DNA of 64,000 bases from Incurvaria masculella (taxonomy: Eukaryota; Arthropoda; Insecta; Lepidoptera; Incurvariidae), in the NCBI GenBank assembly GCA_946894095.1, contig OX335657.1, positions 8,494,001 to 8,558,000 of the forward strand, written 5' to 3'. The notes beneath the pieces were generated by a model that saw only the letters and a program-made list of their open reading frames with translations, was not told where the DNA came from and did no database searches. Both the position numbers and the translations under genes were made by a program. Numbering within the stretch: position 1 is the stretch's first letter; the number at the start of each line of letters is the position of its first letter. Positions 1 to 10,640 of this stretch are shown here, one piece after another.

Positions 1-204
1 TACTACGCACATGATTTAAGCCAAGCGAAAAAAAAAACCCGCATGCTTCAACACGGGACTCCTAGCGAAGCATTCGGGACACAACCTTTGCGAATGTAGT
101 CAGGCTGATGCTGGACTACGACTCGCTCCACGGGTATAACATTTTCTACAGATATTATAGATGTATAAGAAATGATAATGTATTGTACCTTTATTTGCAA
201 ATAA

Positions 205-237
<33 letters not shown>

Positions 238-240
238 ATG
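1..240. repeat. Probable retroelement 3' tail ending in (ACTT)n microsatellite
   Basis: An ACTT tetranucleotide run occupies about 207-238. It follows an AT-rich stretch with AATAAA-like motifs, which is how many insect non-LTR elements end. No coding similarity is visible in the first 200 bases, so the retroelement assignment is inference; the microsatellite is seen directly. Confidence 0.5.
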
Positions 241-327
241 TAGGAACTCTACGTAAAAAGGGTTTTTAACGTTTAGAGTTCTCGTCAAACTGTCTGGCGT
301 GTTGTACGTGAAAATGAAAGGAGTCTA

Positions 328-876
328 TTAAGGTGGCCCAACCCGGCGGGCCTAACTCATTCGCGGGCTCGGTAAAAACCGTGCTGTTGCGCTCTGGGAC
401 CTTCTCTGTTTCAAGGAATAAGACAGGCTCCGTGATGAGGAAGATGCAACATGTCCACAAAAAAGACGATGTGCATAGTGTAGATTTGGTAAGATTTACG
501 AATATTTTAATATTTAAAACGACTTATAGCTAAAAGTAAACCACGACCGCTGTAGTCAAAAATCTAACAAAAACCAAATAGATCATAAATCTTGATTAAA
601 TAAGCTATGTCTGATGACTAATCTTTTTACGATGTTCTTACCTTATCATTGCGTAATCCACCTCCAAAGTTATTGTATAAATCGCGCGAAAAATTCGAAC
701 TTTCGGACTTTATAACTTAGAAACCAAACACAACTTTACAATGCCAATGGTCATCAGACATCTAGTTCGATCAAATAAAGCTATTTTGAGCAAAATTTTG
801 GATCTCTGACAAGAAATATGGGCGTGATCTTCTTTCCCCTTTTGTATGGGGAGATGAGCGGGATGGGCCACCTTAA
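328..876 (+). mobile_element. MITE family A, copy 1 (TTAA-bounded, piggyBac-like)
   Basis: Type copy used to orient the family. It begins TTAAGGTGGCCCA and ends TGGGCCACCTTAA, a perfect 13-bp inverted repeat that extends imperfectly (CCCGGCGGG inside the left end, GAGCGGG inside the right). Length is 549 bp. TTAA at both ends fits the TTAA target-site duplication of the piggyBac superfamily, although TTAA could instead be part of the TIR. Inside are a short hairpin around CACGGT/ACCGTG and AT-rich DNA. There is no transposase, so the element is non-autonomous. The ORFs crossing it recur in other copies and are not genes. Confidence 0.85.
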
Positions 877-1119
877 GATATTGATATTTAATTTAATTGG
901 ATTTCAGTATCATTGTGTCAAAATAATATCTTTTTAAATTATATTATGCCCGTGCAAAGCCGGGACGGGCTTAACTTCTAAACATAAAACAGATAACCAC
1001 GCCAAAGTACGCAAACGTACAGCCAACCTACATGTTTAATTGTATATAGTGTGACTGGAACTCAATGTCATCCTTCACTGTGGTGTCATGCGGAGGATAG
1101 TCTAGTGAAATAAAACTTG
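877..1119. other. No gene; short Helitron-like scrap
   Basis: About 945-975 resembles the CCCGTGCAAAGCCGGG-type ends common in insect Helitron-like repeats, but it is too short to classify. Nothing else is recognisable. Confidence 0.3.
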
Positions 1120-1395
1120 TCCTCTCAATTTGGAAAGAATACTGAAAACGAAATGGAATGAGCAAAAACAAAAGGTCATACAGCACGGTGTTAGATTTTT
1201 GGATTATCGAATAATTTCGGGAATACTCGCTACTGCCGACCATATTCTGACTGTCACACCCACCCGACTTTACCATACATTTTAAGATTGCCAATGATTT
1301 CCTTGAGATTTTCAGATTCCCTAAGGTTACTCCAGATTACCTTAGAATCCCCGAAATCCCACCTAAGATTACTGAGATTTCCAAACAATTTTTAA
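1120..1395. repeat. Dispersed repeat E, copy 1
   Basis: Matches 5930-6185 in the same orientation. Shared blocks include GAATACTCGCTACT and the runs of AGATTAC/GATTTCC-type words that end the element. It is diverged and lacks clear termini or coding capacity. Confidence 0.6.
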
Positions 1396-2017
1396 ACGCA
1401 AATACAACTTATTTTGATTCGAAACTTTCCATTTTTATTGGCTCGAAACGTCGGAGAATGTCTCTTCTGCCGCGTGAAAAGCCGTAACATTTTTCAAACA
1501 TGTCTAACGACCGCGGTAATCTCAAAGGTATCATAATTTTGACTGTTAATATTTGGATGTCTGATTTTGTATTTGGGTCTAATCTTTAAATCTGTTCAAT
1601 ACCAGCGATATGCGTCATATTTTGAAACCCGATCGATAAAGTGAGTTGATTTCTCGTTTCCGTTTACGTTTTCCGCATTTACCGCTTCGGAAAGCTGAGC
1701 GGATACGACTATAACGATATCCAGACGTGCTACAGGAAGTAGCCGACAGGGGATTTGAGGTCTACCATTCTTAAGTGCCTCATCAACTGGTACCAGGGTA
1801 GCCTGCATAGGCTAGCTTAAGATATATTTAACTCTGCTGCCGACATGAGATTGACCACATACGCAGAGCATGAATAAAGGCACGCCTAAATCACTGTCTT
1901 AAAAATAATATTTTTCTTCCTTGCAGCAAGGATCCGTGGATTGATGGGTTAATGCTTAATCCTATTGCGATTAAACGGGTAGAGATTCTTTGCGCACGCC
2001 CGCGAAGGTTTCTATCG
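1396..2017. other. No recognisable feature
   Basis: AT-rich, without TIRs, tandem structure or protein similarity that I can see. Short ORFs on both strands have no recognisable sequence. Confidence 0.5.
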
Positions 2018-2258
2018 AGTTTTCACTTAAATTGGCGTTTACGGAACTTCGAAGCTAAACTCGGACGGCCGATTCGTATGAAAACACGAAATCGACGTAA
2101 ACGGCAACGTCAACGTATCTGCGGCGACGATGCGTTAGCTCTCAAATCAAACTCGGACTCGCATATATTGGTTCCCATATATTGCCCACTGCGCGTGCTG
2201 TTCAGTTCTCCATACATTTGAAAATGTTATGCGTTAGGTGATAAATCGGACTGAGGGC
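2018..2258 (+). mobile_element. MITE family C, partial copy 1
   Basis: Carries the family C left arm (TAAATTGGCGTTTACGGAAC), the internal CAAATCAAACTCGGACTCGC block and a worn right end before CGGACTGAGGGCC. The internal segment with the conserved phenylalanine-tract-free AT stretch is missing, so it is shorter than the ~350-bp full copies at 13.7-14.4 kb. Confidence 0.65.
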
Positions 2259-3299
2259 CCTGACCACATTTTTTCAGGCTCCGCTTGATTGAATGTCCAA
2301 AACGACATTCGTGAATGAAGCCAGGCAACTCAACTAGCTAGATAAAATAAAAAGTAAGGAATGTGGGTCCTCATTACATGGCGCGCTCAAGGCCATAACT
2401 TTCGAGGAATGTTTTAATTTGATCTGATTTCGATACAATATTCAAAGGCTCGTTATTTCTGAAAACAGGATGACTTGAGGATAGTAGAAAAAAATATATA
2501 TTGGGGGTTGCGACTCCAACCTTTTGTGCAATGGGGAAGAAAAGTCAAAGCTTATTGTAGATGTCGCATGAACGACCTCACCTTAAAAACAGCAAAACTG
2601 ACATTCCTGTCAAGTTTTATTTACGAGTTTTTAAATGAAATACTACTCCATGATGCATTTAGAATAAGGTCTAGAGGAAAAGAATAGCTTTTATTTTTCT
2701 TCAAACAAATTTAAATATATCATTGACCAGCACAAAGTATGAAATTAAATATTTTAGGTTGTTTTTTTGTGATATTCTTGTTCCCACGACTTCTTTTGAT
2801 AAGCATAGATAAGAACAATTTACTTTCGGAATGACATGGAGAAAATTGAGTAATCTTAATTACATGCATTGAGTGAATACAATTTTCAAATCTATTCTGT
2901 TTTGTTTTGTATGGTATCTGGCAGCTTTTACAGATCATCAGGTCAGCAGCTTAGACGCAACCTGTCGTGATGAATAAGCAGTATTCTTCCCCATTCACAT
3001 CGGGGCGACCTATATTATAATGTTATACTATGATCAGCCTTACGGTTATCGTTTCCAAAAGTAAGTCTATCTTTTCTGCTATAAAGGTACTTGTTTTTAG
3101 ATCGCGTATTAATGATGAAAATATACGTAGCAGCTCAAAAAATACAGAAGAACTCGAATTTAAATACGTCGTTGTAAGAGTCTATCTTTTTTAGGTTGGA
3201 TTTTTATATTTTTCCAGAATGGAAATGACCCTAGCAAAGAGTTTGTGTTAAAAACAAAATGCAATGCAGTGCAGTGCTTGGAATGATAGAGACCGCTTA
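2259..3299. other. No recognisable feature
   Basis: AT-rich non-coding DNA. I see no TIR, repeat match or coding similarity. Confidence 0.5.
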
Positions 3300-3849
3300 T
3301 TAAGGTGGCCCATCCCGCACATCTCCCCATACAAAAGGGGAAAGAAGATCACGCCCATATTTCTTGTTAGAGATTCAAAATTTTGCTCAAAATAGCTTTA
3401 TTTGATCGAACTAGATGTCTGATGACCATTGGCATTGTAAAATTGTGTTTGGTTTCTAAGTTATAAGGTCCGAAAGTTCGAATTTTTCGCGCGTTTTATA
3501 CAATAACTTTGGATGTGGATTACGCAATGATAAAGTAAGAACATCTTAAAAAGATTAGTCATGAGACATAGCTTATTTAATCAAGATTTATAATCTATTT
3601 GGTTTTTGTTAGATTTTTGACTACAGCGGTCGTGGTTTACTTTTAGCTATAAGTCGTTTTGAAATTAAAATCTTCGTAAATCTTACCAAATCATACCCTA
3701 TGTACATTTTCTTTTTTGTGGACATGTTGCATCTTCCTCATCACGGAGCCTGTCTTATTCTTTGAAACAGAGAAGGTTCCAGAGCGCAACAGCACGGTTT
3801 TGTACCGTGCCCGCGAATGAGTTAGGCCCGCCGGGTTGGGCCACCTTAA
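3300..3849 (-). mobile_element. MITE family A, copy 2
   Basis: Full-length 550-bp copy in reverse orientation, TTAA-bounded at both ends (left TTAAGGTGGCCCA, right TGGGCCACCTTAA). It lies 74 bp from the readable start of a dead mariner transposase, so it may have inserted into that element. Confidence 0.85.
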
Positions 3850-3922
3850 GAGTCTCCTATGAAAACAATAGCCGTTATGAAACTTTCGAAAAGGGCCACG
3901 TCGAATATGACGAGAGACATGG

Positions 3923-4443
3923 GAGGCAAGCACACCGACTACCGATGACATCAATTACAAAATCAAGGAAATGTATGCTTTCCTATCACCAAACCACTAT
4001 AAGGCAGAAGAAGTTGGTGTCTCATACGAATTTTGCAAATCACCACCATTTTGGGCAAATCTCGAGTGGCCGCCAAAATTCGTGCTACAATTGTTAAATT
4101 TTTAATAAAAGCGGCATCGCAAAGACATGCCCCAGCAAATCCTGGAAGAAGTTGCTGACGAACCAAAATTGCTCAAACGGGTCATAACCGGTGATGAATC
4201 ATAAAGCCCAAAAAAGTTTATCACGTTCGAACGAAATTCAGGGTTCTCATTCCTGTTGACTTCGATTACAATGGGACAATCCCATTGTAATCGAAGTCAG
4301 CCAAGAAGCCGAAGAAGCCACTGCGAATTCACCCCGAATTCCTACCAACAGGTTGCACGGCCAAAAAGAATTATTATATACAGGTTGTCCCAAAACTTGT
4401 ACGTATAGACATTCTTTTAAACAATTTTGGCTGGGCACTTGGC
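3923..4443 (+). pseudogene. Mariner-family transposase pseudogene
   Basis: Three overlapping frames together read as a mariner transposase. First frame: an STPTTDDINYKIKEM-like linker, then AEEVGVSYEFC resembling the second helix-turn-helix. Second frame (4124-4203): ILEEVADEPKLLKRVITGDES, with the first catalytic Asp in GDE, then a stop. Third frame: KPKKVYHVRTKF, then VDFDYNG with the second catalytic Asp, then HPEFLPTG and NYYIQVV. In-frame stops and frameshifts make it dead. The N-terminus and the third catalytic region are missing. A 20-bp inverted repeat interrupts it at 4257-4299. Confidence 0.85.
4257..4299. repeat. Perfect 20-bp inverted repeat inside the mariner pseudogene
   Basis: Arms 4257-4276 and 4280-4299 are exact reverse complements with a 3-bp CAA spacer. 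The left arm is the original coding sequence around the VDFDYNG motif; the right arm is its inverted copy, followed by additional non-matching bases. Confidence 0.9.
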
Positions 4444-5431
4444 GGTACAATACAAACAGTTGCACTTTGGAGAGACAAACGCGGTGTCTATGAGGGAATG
4501 TGTTTATGTGTGGTTATGTGTAAAATAACTTTGTTAACACATTTAGCGATATTTCAGCGGCGTGTCGGTGGATTTCGTCAGCTCGTTAGGGCGAGTTCGC
4601 AAAACGTCTTCAGCCTACGACTAATTAAATCCATTCGTTCTTTTCCTCTACGCAGTCGGCAGTCGAGCGTGAGCATCGGATAACATTTTTCGTGGTAATT
4701 AAACGGACTGGCCTGGAAAAGGTATTGCATAATGAAAAAGCCGAGTTTCTTTGTGCGGACTTGCGGACGAGTGTCATGTCACAAATGCAGATAATTCATC
4801 ACGCCATGATCCCGTCAATAGGAAGAACAGTATTGACCACAGATCTAGCACCGCGCTGTGCTTACATTCCAAGTCTATGGTATTGCCAGTATTTCTCTCT
4901 TAGATTAAGTGACGCTAGGAATTCCGTCTCGTGTAACTCCTAATACGGCAGAACATTGTCCCATGTTAACTTAACCTGAACTAAAGCTGCGGTTCTACTC
5001 AGGGAAACGACACGAGAAGTTCTCGCGTTCGCTTCCTTGAGTAGACCCGCTAGAGTCCGATATCCCACCTGACAAAATGTCTCAGAGGTATAACCCCACT
5101 AACCTAAAAAAAAATTGTCGGTCGACGTGCCGAACTCCTGTATAATGAATGTGTATTTACTCCATGCATGGAGGAAAGTTATTACAGCTTTTATAAAGCC
5201 TCCAGATACTGTAATAATGTAAATATAAAAATGTAGTTATTCCTATGTAACTGTAATTTCTGTTTGTGTTCCCTCGAGAAATAGGTAGGAAATAGTTATT
5301 TACGTATTTATTAGTAGGTTAGCAATTCAGTTACGTTGCCATTAAGCGGCTTTTCTAACTTCGTTAACTCCATCATTAAGCCCATAGCTTCGCATGCAAA
5401 CGGCAAATTGATCTGATTAAAAATAATCGGA
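4444..5431. other. No recognisable feature
   Basis: Non-coding. A short stretch near 4840-4870 (AGATCTAGCACCGCGCTGTGCTTAC) resembles the dispersed repeat at 9225-9330. Nothing else stands out. Confidence 0.45.
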
Positions 5432-5544
5432 CCCATACATTTAGAGTTCGATATTAAAACAAAATAAAAACTCTGTTTAATATGCAGTCAATGTTTCAAG
5501 GGACGCAGGTCAGACACAAGGTGACCGAGGGGTCTGTCACACGA

Positions 5545-6185
5545 GCAAAAAGTGTACACCGAGATTACCAGTAGTAAATATTACTAGGATTAGCTTGTGA
5601 TTTATAGATTCCTAAGGATTCCTAAAGCACTACCAAAGATTCCGATTGATAGTAAATCCAAAACATTTTCAATTAAAACTTATTTGTTATGTTGTTTGAG
5701 CGGGGATTTCGAATGAGCAAGAAAAGGGTCTTGCGGAGGATTGCCTTCCAACATTAAAGTGGATATCATTGAAATACTGCAATTATTTTTTAATGAACAA
5801 AAAAATGTTAGGCATGACGATGCTATGTAAAATACTGAAAAAAATAATTTTGAATGAGCAAAACAAAGCTCATACGAAGGACTGCCTTCCAAAATGAAAG
5901 TTATGCTCCCAATTTGAATGAAATACTGCAAACCATTTTTGAATGACCAAAAAACAGGTCATGCAGGACTGTGCTCGTTTTTTGGATTTTTCGAATTATT
6001 TCGGGAATACTCGCTACTATCGACGATTTTATGATTCCTCGAACTCCCGCACCTACGATTCCCCAACATTGAACATGATAGGACTGTCAATGATTTCCTT
6101 GGAATTTCCAGATTTCCTAAGATTACCAGAGATTACTGAGATTACCAAAAAACTGTACACCAGATTACCTAAATGACTGACCCCT
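5545..6185. repeat. Dispersed repeat E, copy 2, inserted in tandem array
   Basis: Lies between GACCGAGGGGTCTGTCAC and ACTGACCCCTCGAAGG, halves of a tandem-array unit. The first part holds about three ~120-bp subrepeats, each with a GAATGAGCAAAA-like start and a CCTTCCAA block. The last 250 bp match copy 1 at 1120-1395. No ORF of interest. Confidence 0.6.
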
Positions 6186-6605
6186 CGAAGGCAACAGAAA
6201 TGTAATAAAGCAAAACTGCAAACCGTCAATAAATTGACGAGCACGCAACCCAAAGACGAGAGTAATCGCTTGGCTTAGCTAGTTATTCCCCACAGTGCGT
6301 GTATGGGAGAGTGAAAAAGGACTATCAAACTCCAACGTTTAGAGTTCTGTATTAGAATAAAAAAAAGATTAATCTGAAGTAAATGTTTCAAGGGATGCGA
6401 GTAAGACACGAGGCGACAGACAAGGTGACAGAAAAGTATAAAGCAAAACCGCAAAATCGTCAATAAAATAACGAGCACGTAACCCAGACGAGAGTAATCG
6501 CTTGGCTTAGCTAGTGGTCCACAGTGCGTGCATAGGAAAATAAAAAGGAATAATCACACCCAAACGCTGAGTTGTGTATTAGAATGAAAAAAATAAAACA
6601 CTGTT

Positions 6606-7138
6606 TTCCCGCTCCCGCTCCCGATACAAACGGGGAAAGAAGATCACGCACATATTACTTGTCAGAGATCCCAAATTTTGCTCAAAATAGCTTTATTTGA
6701 TCGAAAGAGATGTCTGATGACCGTTGGCATTGTAAAATTGTGTTTGGTTTCTAAGTTATAAGGTCCGAAAGTTCGGATTTTTCGCGCGTTTTATACAATA
6801 ACTTTGGAGGTAGACTACGCAATGATAAAGAATATCTTAAAAAGATTAGTCATCAGACATAGCTTATTTAATCAAGATTTATAATCTATTTGGTTTTTGT
6901 TAGATATTTTACTACAGCGGTCGTGGTTTACTTTTAGCTATAAGTCGTTTTGTAATTATTTTTTTTGTAAATCTTACCAAATCATACACTATACACTTTG
7001 TCTTTTTTGTGGACATGTTGCATCTTCCACATCACGGAGCCTGTCTTTTTTTTAAACAGAAAAGGTCCCAGAGCGCATCAGCACGGTTTTGTACCGTGCC
7101 CGCGATTGAGTTAGTCCCGCCGGGTTGGGCCACCTTAA
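6606..7138 (-). mobile_element. MITE family A, copy 3, left end lost
   Basis: The right end keeps GGGTTGGGCCACCTTAA. The left end lacks TTAAGGTGGCCCA and starts in a CCCGCTC triplication. It sits within one unit of the tandem array: TAAAACACTGTTTT is to the left and GGGATGCGGGTTAGA to the right, which are ~20 bp apart in an uninterrupted unit. Confidence 0.8.
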
Positions 7139-7545
7139 GGGATGCGGGTTAGATACGAGGCGACGGACAAGGTGACAGAAAAGTAATAAAGAAAAACAGC
7201 AAAACCGTCAATAAAGTAAAGAGCACGCAACAGAACGACGAGGACAATTGCTTGGCTTAGCTAGTGCTCCACAGTGCGTCTATGGAAGAATGAAATAGGA
7301 ATAATCAAATAAGGAATAAAGAACACCCCAACGTTTACAGTTCTGTATCGGAATTAAAAGAAATTAAAACACTGTTTTATCTGTAGTAAATGTTTCAACG
7401 GATGCGGGTTAGACACGAGGCGACAGACAAGTTGACAGAAGGATTATAAAGCAAATCAGCAAAACTGTTAATAAAGTGAGGAGTACGCAACCCAAAGACG
7501 AGAGCAATCGCTTGGCGTAGGTAGTGGCCGACAGTGCGTGTACCC

Positions 7546-8035
7546 ACCTACAGCGATTGTCTGTCTCTTGGGCGCCCATTACGAGTCGACATCGACTTAC
7601 TCGGGGTTGGGGCTTGATCTGAAAACAAGAAAAAATATAACTGAAATACTGAACCTATATCTACTAATCGGTAAGTGCGGGCTAGCGAAAACTTGTAGCA
7701 AACGGCAAACAATCAAATGTTTGCCACACGTGAGATTTTGAGAGGTTACACAGATATTTACAGTGTCTTTGAATATATTTTCTCTGATTTTATTAATCTA
7801 ATTCATTATTTGCAAATGGTTTTTATTTATAAATTTAACACAAAAGTAGCACTAGAAGCAGCATCTCATTGCGAGAGCCACTGAATAAATTTAAATGCGG
7901 TTTTGGTAGTTATTTTCTAAATTGGTTTTAAGCAACCTTTGCATCAAGAACGAAATCTTCACTGAACCTTGAGTGTACTACTTAAATTCCTAGATTTAGC
8001 CCCGGCACGAAGAAACGGCCGAGTTAATCAATGTT
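7546..8035. other. No recognisable feature
   Basis: Non-coding AT-rich sequence with no repeat match that I can see. Confidence 0.45.
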
Positions 8036-8160
8036 CAAACACGTCACTTTTAGTGATCCGCAAAGAGTTCCTTCCATACTGTCCACACAAAGTGACGTGT
8101 TTGATCATACTTTGACGTTGATTTTGATTTTTTGTGCTTTCGTGCACTCGGCCCTTAATT
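8036..8160. repeat. Short inverted repeat plus dispersed repeat G
   Basis: CAAACACGTCACTTT at 8036 and AAAGTGACGTGTTTG at 8088 form a 15-bp inverted repeat. The flank (8098-8160, with CGTGCACTCGGCCCT) recurs at 16622-16690, so this looks like one end of a small dispersed element. Confidence 0.5.
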
Positions 8161-8229
8161 TTGCGCGGTCGGAGAGGTAGGGTAAAGTACAGTACGCTAC
8201 AAATTTTTTTTTTTTTTAAGTGACTGGAC

Positions 8230-8582
8230 CACACTTTCTGTCATGGTATTAGCCCAACACACCACATGGGAACTAGGTGTCATGCCAGGACCTTCCTTAT
8301 ATTGCACGGCTACATTGAACTGGACGGAAAACACGGACAATTTTCATTGCCGCTTCGGCCATCGTTCATCCAATGCGATGGTACCAACCCGGGCGGGATT
8401 AACCCTACCACCTAGTAAGTAAGGAAGGGGACCTACAGTTTAACGTGACATCCGAACCACGGCCAGCCTCTCTCAACGGACGAATGGTCACCCATCCAAG
8501 ACCAGACCGGACCCAGCGTTGCTTAACTTCGGAGACCGATCGCCGAAGTGTCGCGCCACTGGGCCATTGAGGCTGACAAACA
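8230..8582 (-). mobile_element. Short retroelement with 5S rRNA-like segment
   Basis: Read on the minus strand, 8486-8540 contains GGTCTCCGAAGTTAAGCAACG and later GGATGGGTGACC, the order and spacing of the A-box and C-box internal control region of 5S rRNA. The 3' part (toward 8230) recurs at 59316-59400 and the middle (CCCGGGTGGG... GGAAGGGGACCTACAGTTT) at 19871-20065. A 5S-derived head plus a dispersed body suggests a SINE3-like element. There is no complete 5S gene. Confidence 0.5.
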
Positions 8583-9224
8583 TTACGCAACTAATAATGG
8601 TACATATTTGCGGATATGTCCGTCTTCGTATGTCTGTTCCGAGACATATTGTATTCTGAAATGTTATAATGCCTGTAATCAAGAACGATAAAAGGGAATG
8701 AAAGCGAGATGGTCATATTGTCACTAAAGGCGTCGCCATAATAGTTTTAAAAGTTTTTCTAAGAAAGTAACATCATCGATTGAAACATTCAGATATGATA
8801 AGATAGATTTGCAATGCTTCACATTTTTAACCTCATTTTGTTTTGGTTGAATATAATTTACAACAAACTTCCAATTTATATCACATCGAGGTTCGCGTGT
8901 TGTCGAAATTACTATGAGCTCGTTGAATGGAGTTTGCCTCTTTAGGAAAACACTTGGCGACACGGTGGCCCGGCGTGTTTCTAGTCCATTCCTTTCTCAG
9001 GTTCTTGCCTGTAATCTTAATTAAGTCTATATTCCGGCTAGAAATAATCAAATGGCGTAATTTTTAAGTATATAATGGACTGACGATATACTATTGAGGC
9101 GCACAGTCGAGGATATTTATTCCGAAATTTTTTGAAAATAATCTCAGAAAGTACTTGTAATTTTAACTTCATAGTTGAATGCGTTTGAACCTCACCTGAA
9201 CCTTTCCCGACCTCAGCTATAATC
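8583..9224. other. No recognisable feature
   Basis: AT-rich non-coding DNA. No repeat or protein match seen. Confidence 0.45.
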
Positions 9225-9330
9225 ACAGACCTAGCATGAGCGCGCTGTGCTTACAAGACGAACAAAGAGTGGGAGGGAGACGTCAGCTTAAGGATCGCTT
9301 GCGAGTTGGAGAGAGACGGAACATACCATA
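9225..9330. repeat. Dispersed repeat with AGACCTAGCATG core, copy 1
   Basis: Matches 57796-57905 in the same orientation, sharing CAAGACGAACA, GAGTTGGAGAGAGA and GGAACATACC. Shorter traces are at 4842 and 9757. Element type unknown. Confidence 0.55.
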
Positions 9331-9564
9331 AAACATACAAACGAAACTTACGCAGTGAAATCCGTATTTTAAGCAATTTTTGCAATAGAGATGTTTGGCT
9401 GCTTTCTCTGACCCTAACAAATATTGTTTTGATTAAAAACATATTAAAAGATACATCTGCATTGCAAAAATAGCTTAACCACCGCCTCCACTGCGTTAGT
9501 TTCATTTGCTGTACTATGTGAAAGACTTTTCAGTTATCTACTTTTACGCAGCACCACTCGTATA

Positions 9565-9732
9565 GGCTAAGATAAATAGTCGTAACAGAAACCAAGACTA
9601 ACGAAAAGTAGTACTTTGTGACGTCAATTTGCATTACTTTGAGATGTCGTCCATACAAAATGTGTCAAAGTGACGTCACAAAGTACTACTTTTCGTTAGC
9701 CTTAGTTTTTGTTACGACTATTTATCTCAGCC
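9565..9732. mobile_element. Hairpin MITE family D, copy 1
   Basis: About 60-bp inverted arms (GGCTAAGATAAATAGTCGTA at left, TACGACTATTTATCTCAGCC at right) around a ~45-bp loop, 168 bp in total. Two copies of TGACGTCA lie at 9619-9626 and 9671-9678. There is no coding capacity. Further copies are at 35615-35750 and 56246-56413. Confidence 0.85.
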
Positions 9733-10149
9733 CGAGAGTAGGATGCATAAAACCATAGACCTAGCATGCGCTTCTATGCATAAAACAACAGCGGTGGATG
9801 CAACGGGCGGCGGCGCTGTTGCATCGGCAAATAAGAACACAAGCTCAGGCCTGTGCACCCGAATGCACGCTGCTGCAGCTCGCATTCGCGTGCATATTCA
9901 ACAACGTGCACTTCATCCAGCTCAATCTCTCGTGCCACAAATTCGTTTCGAATCGATAGAATCTACCATTAGACATTTGTGTGGTATCGATCATTCTAAG
10001 TAAAGACAGAAGTTGGATTCTTGTACACTGTTTAGATCTTAAATATACAAACAGCTATCTTAAGGTTGTGCCGTAAGTGACCCATAAGCACGGAGATCGA
10101 CCATCTCAGTACCCGTAAGCATCAGAAAAATCCCATACAACTGTAGGTT
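9733..10149. other. No recognisable feature
   Basis: An 86-codon plus-strand ORF (9743-10003) rich in Met-His-Lys-Thr repeats has no family signature. The region is otherwise anonymous. Confidence 0.4.
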
Positions 10150-10411
10150 TAAAATCACAGAGTCAGCACAGGAAGGCATTCGTACCATCGTACAAGATTT
10201 ACAACAAAAAAACTGTTTTCTTGTAGTTTTTAATCTTTACTGTGTGTTGTTGTAGTGGCAATAATAGATTTCACGTACTGTGAAAATTTCAGCTGTCTAC
10301 CTATTACGGTTCACGTGATACAACCCGCTGACGGACTGAAAACTGTCAGCGGAAGCTTGGTTTGTTTGTAATACTGTTCCGTTAGCACCCTTTGGGTGCG
10401 GAACCCTAAAA
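10150..10411 (-). repeat. Dispersed repeat B, copy 1
   Basis: Family B is oriented by its GGGTTCCGTACCCAAAGGGT start and GACTCGCACTTGGCCGG end. Its middle carries GTCACAGGGCTGTATCTCA and AACCGTAATAGGTAGGCAGC. This copy is reversed and diverged, ending in CGGAACCCTAAAAATTG. There is no ORF; this is one of the most abundant lepidopteran interspersed repeats, of uncertain class. Confidence 0.75.
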
Positions 10412-10431
10412 ATTGCTTCCAATTCACTGAA

Positions 10432-10640
10432 TTTTTAGGGTTCCGTACCCAAAAGGTACCAACGGAACCCAATTACTAAGCCTCCGCTGTCCGTCCGTCT
10501 GTCACAGGGCTGTATCTCATAAACCGTAATAGGTAGGCAGCTGAAATTTTCACTAAGTGTGTATTTATTTGGAAGCTATAAAAAATATAGAAATAGAAGA
10601 AATAGAGTCCGACTCGCACTTGGCCGGTTATTTTTTTTGT
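10432..10640 (+). repeat. Dispersed repeat B, copy 2 (head to head with copy 1)
   Basis: Starts TTTTTAGGGTTCCGTACCC and ends TCCGACTCGCACTTGGCCGG. Only ~20 bp separate its head from the head of copy 1, making a 490-bp inverted pair. Confidence 0.8.

Larger units (their letters stand above)
5432..7545. repeat. Tandem array of ~235-260-bp units, twice interrupted
   Basis: Units share CGCTTGGCTTAGCTAGT, ACAGTGCGTGTA, TTTAGAGTTCTGTATT and AATGTTTCAAGGGATGCG. The CTTGGC.TAG block recurs near 6265, 6507, 7250 and 7513. The first unit (about 5432-5540) is separated from the rest by repeat E. A later unit is split by MITE A copy 3. Outside the insertions the order of blocks is preserved, so this is a true tandem array that acquired insertions later. 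Confidence 0.8.
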
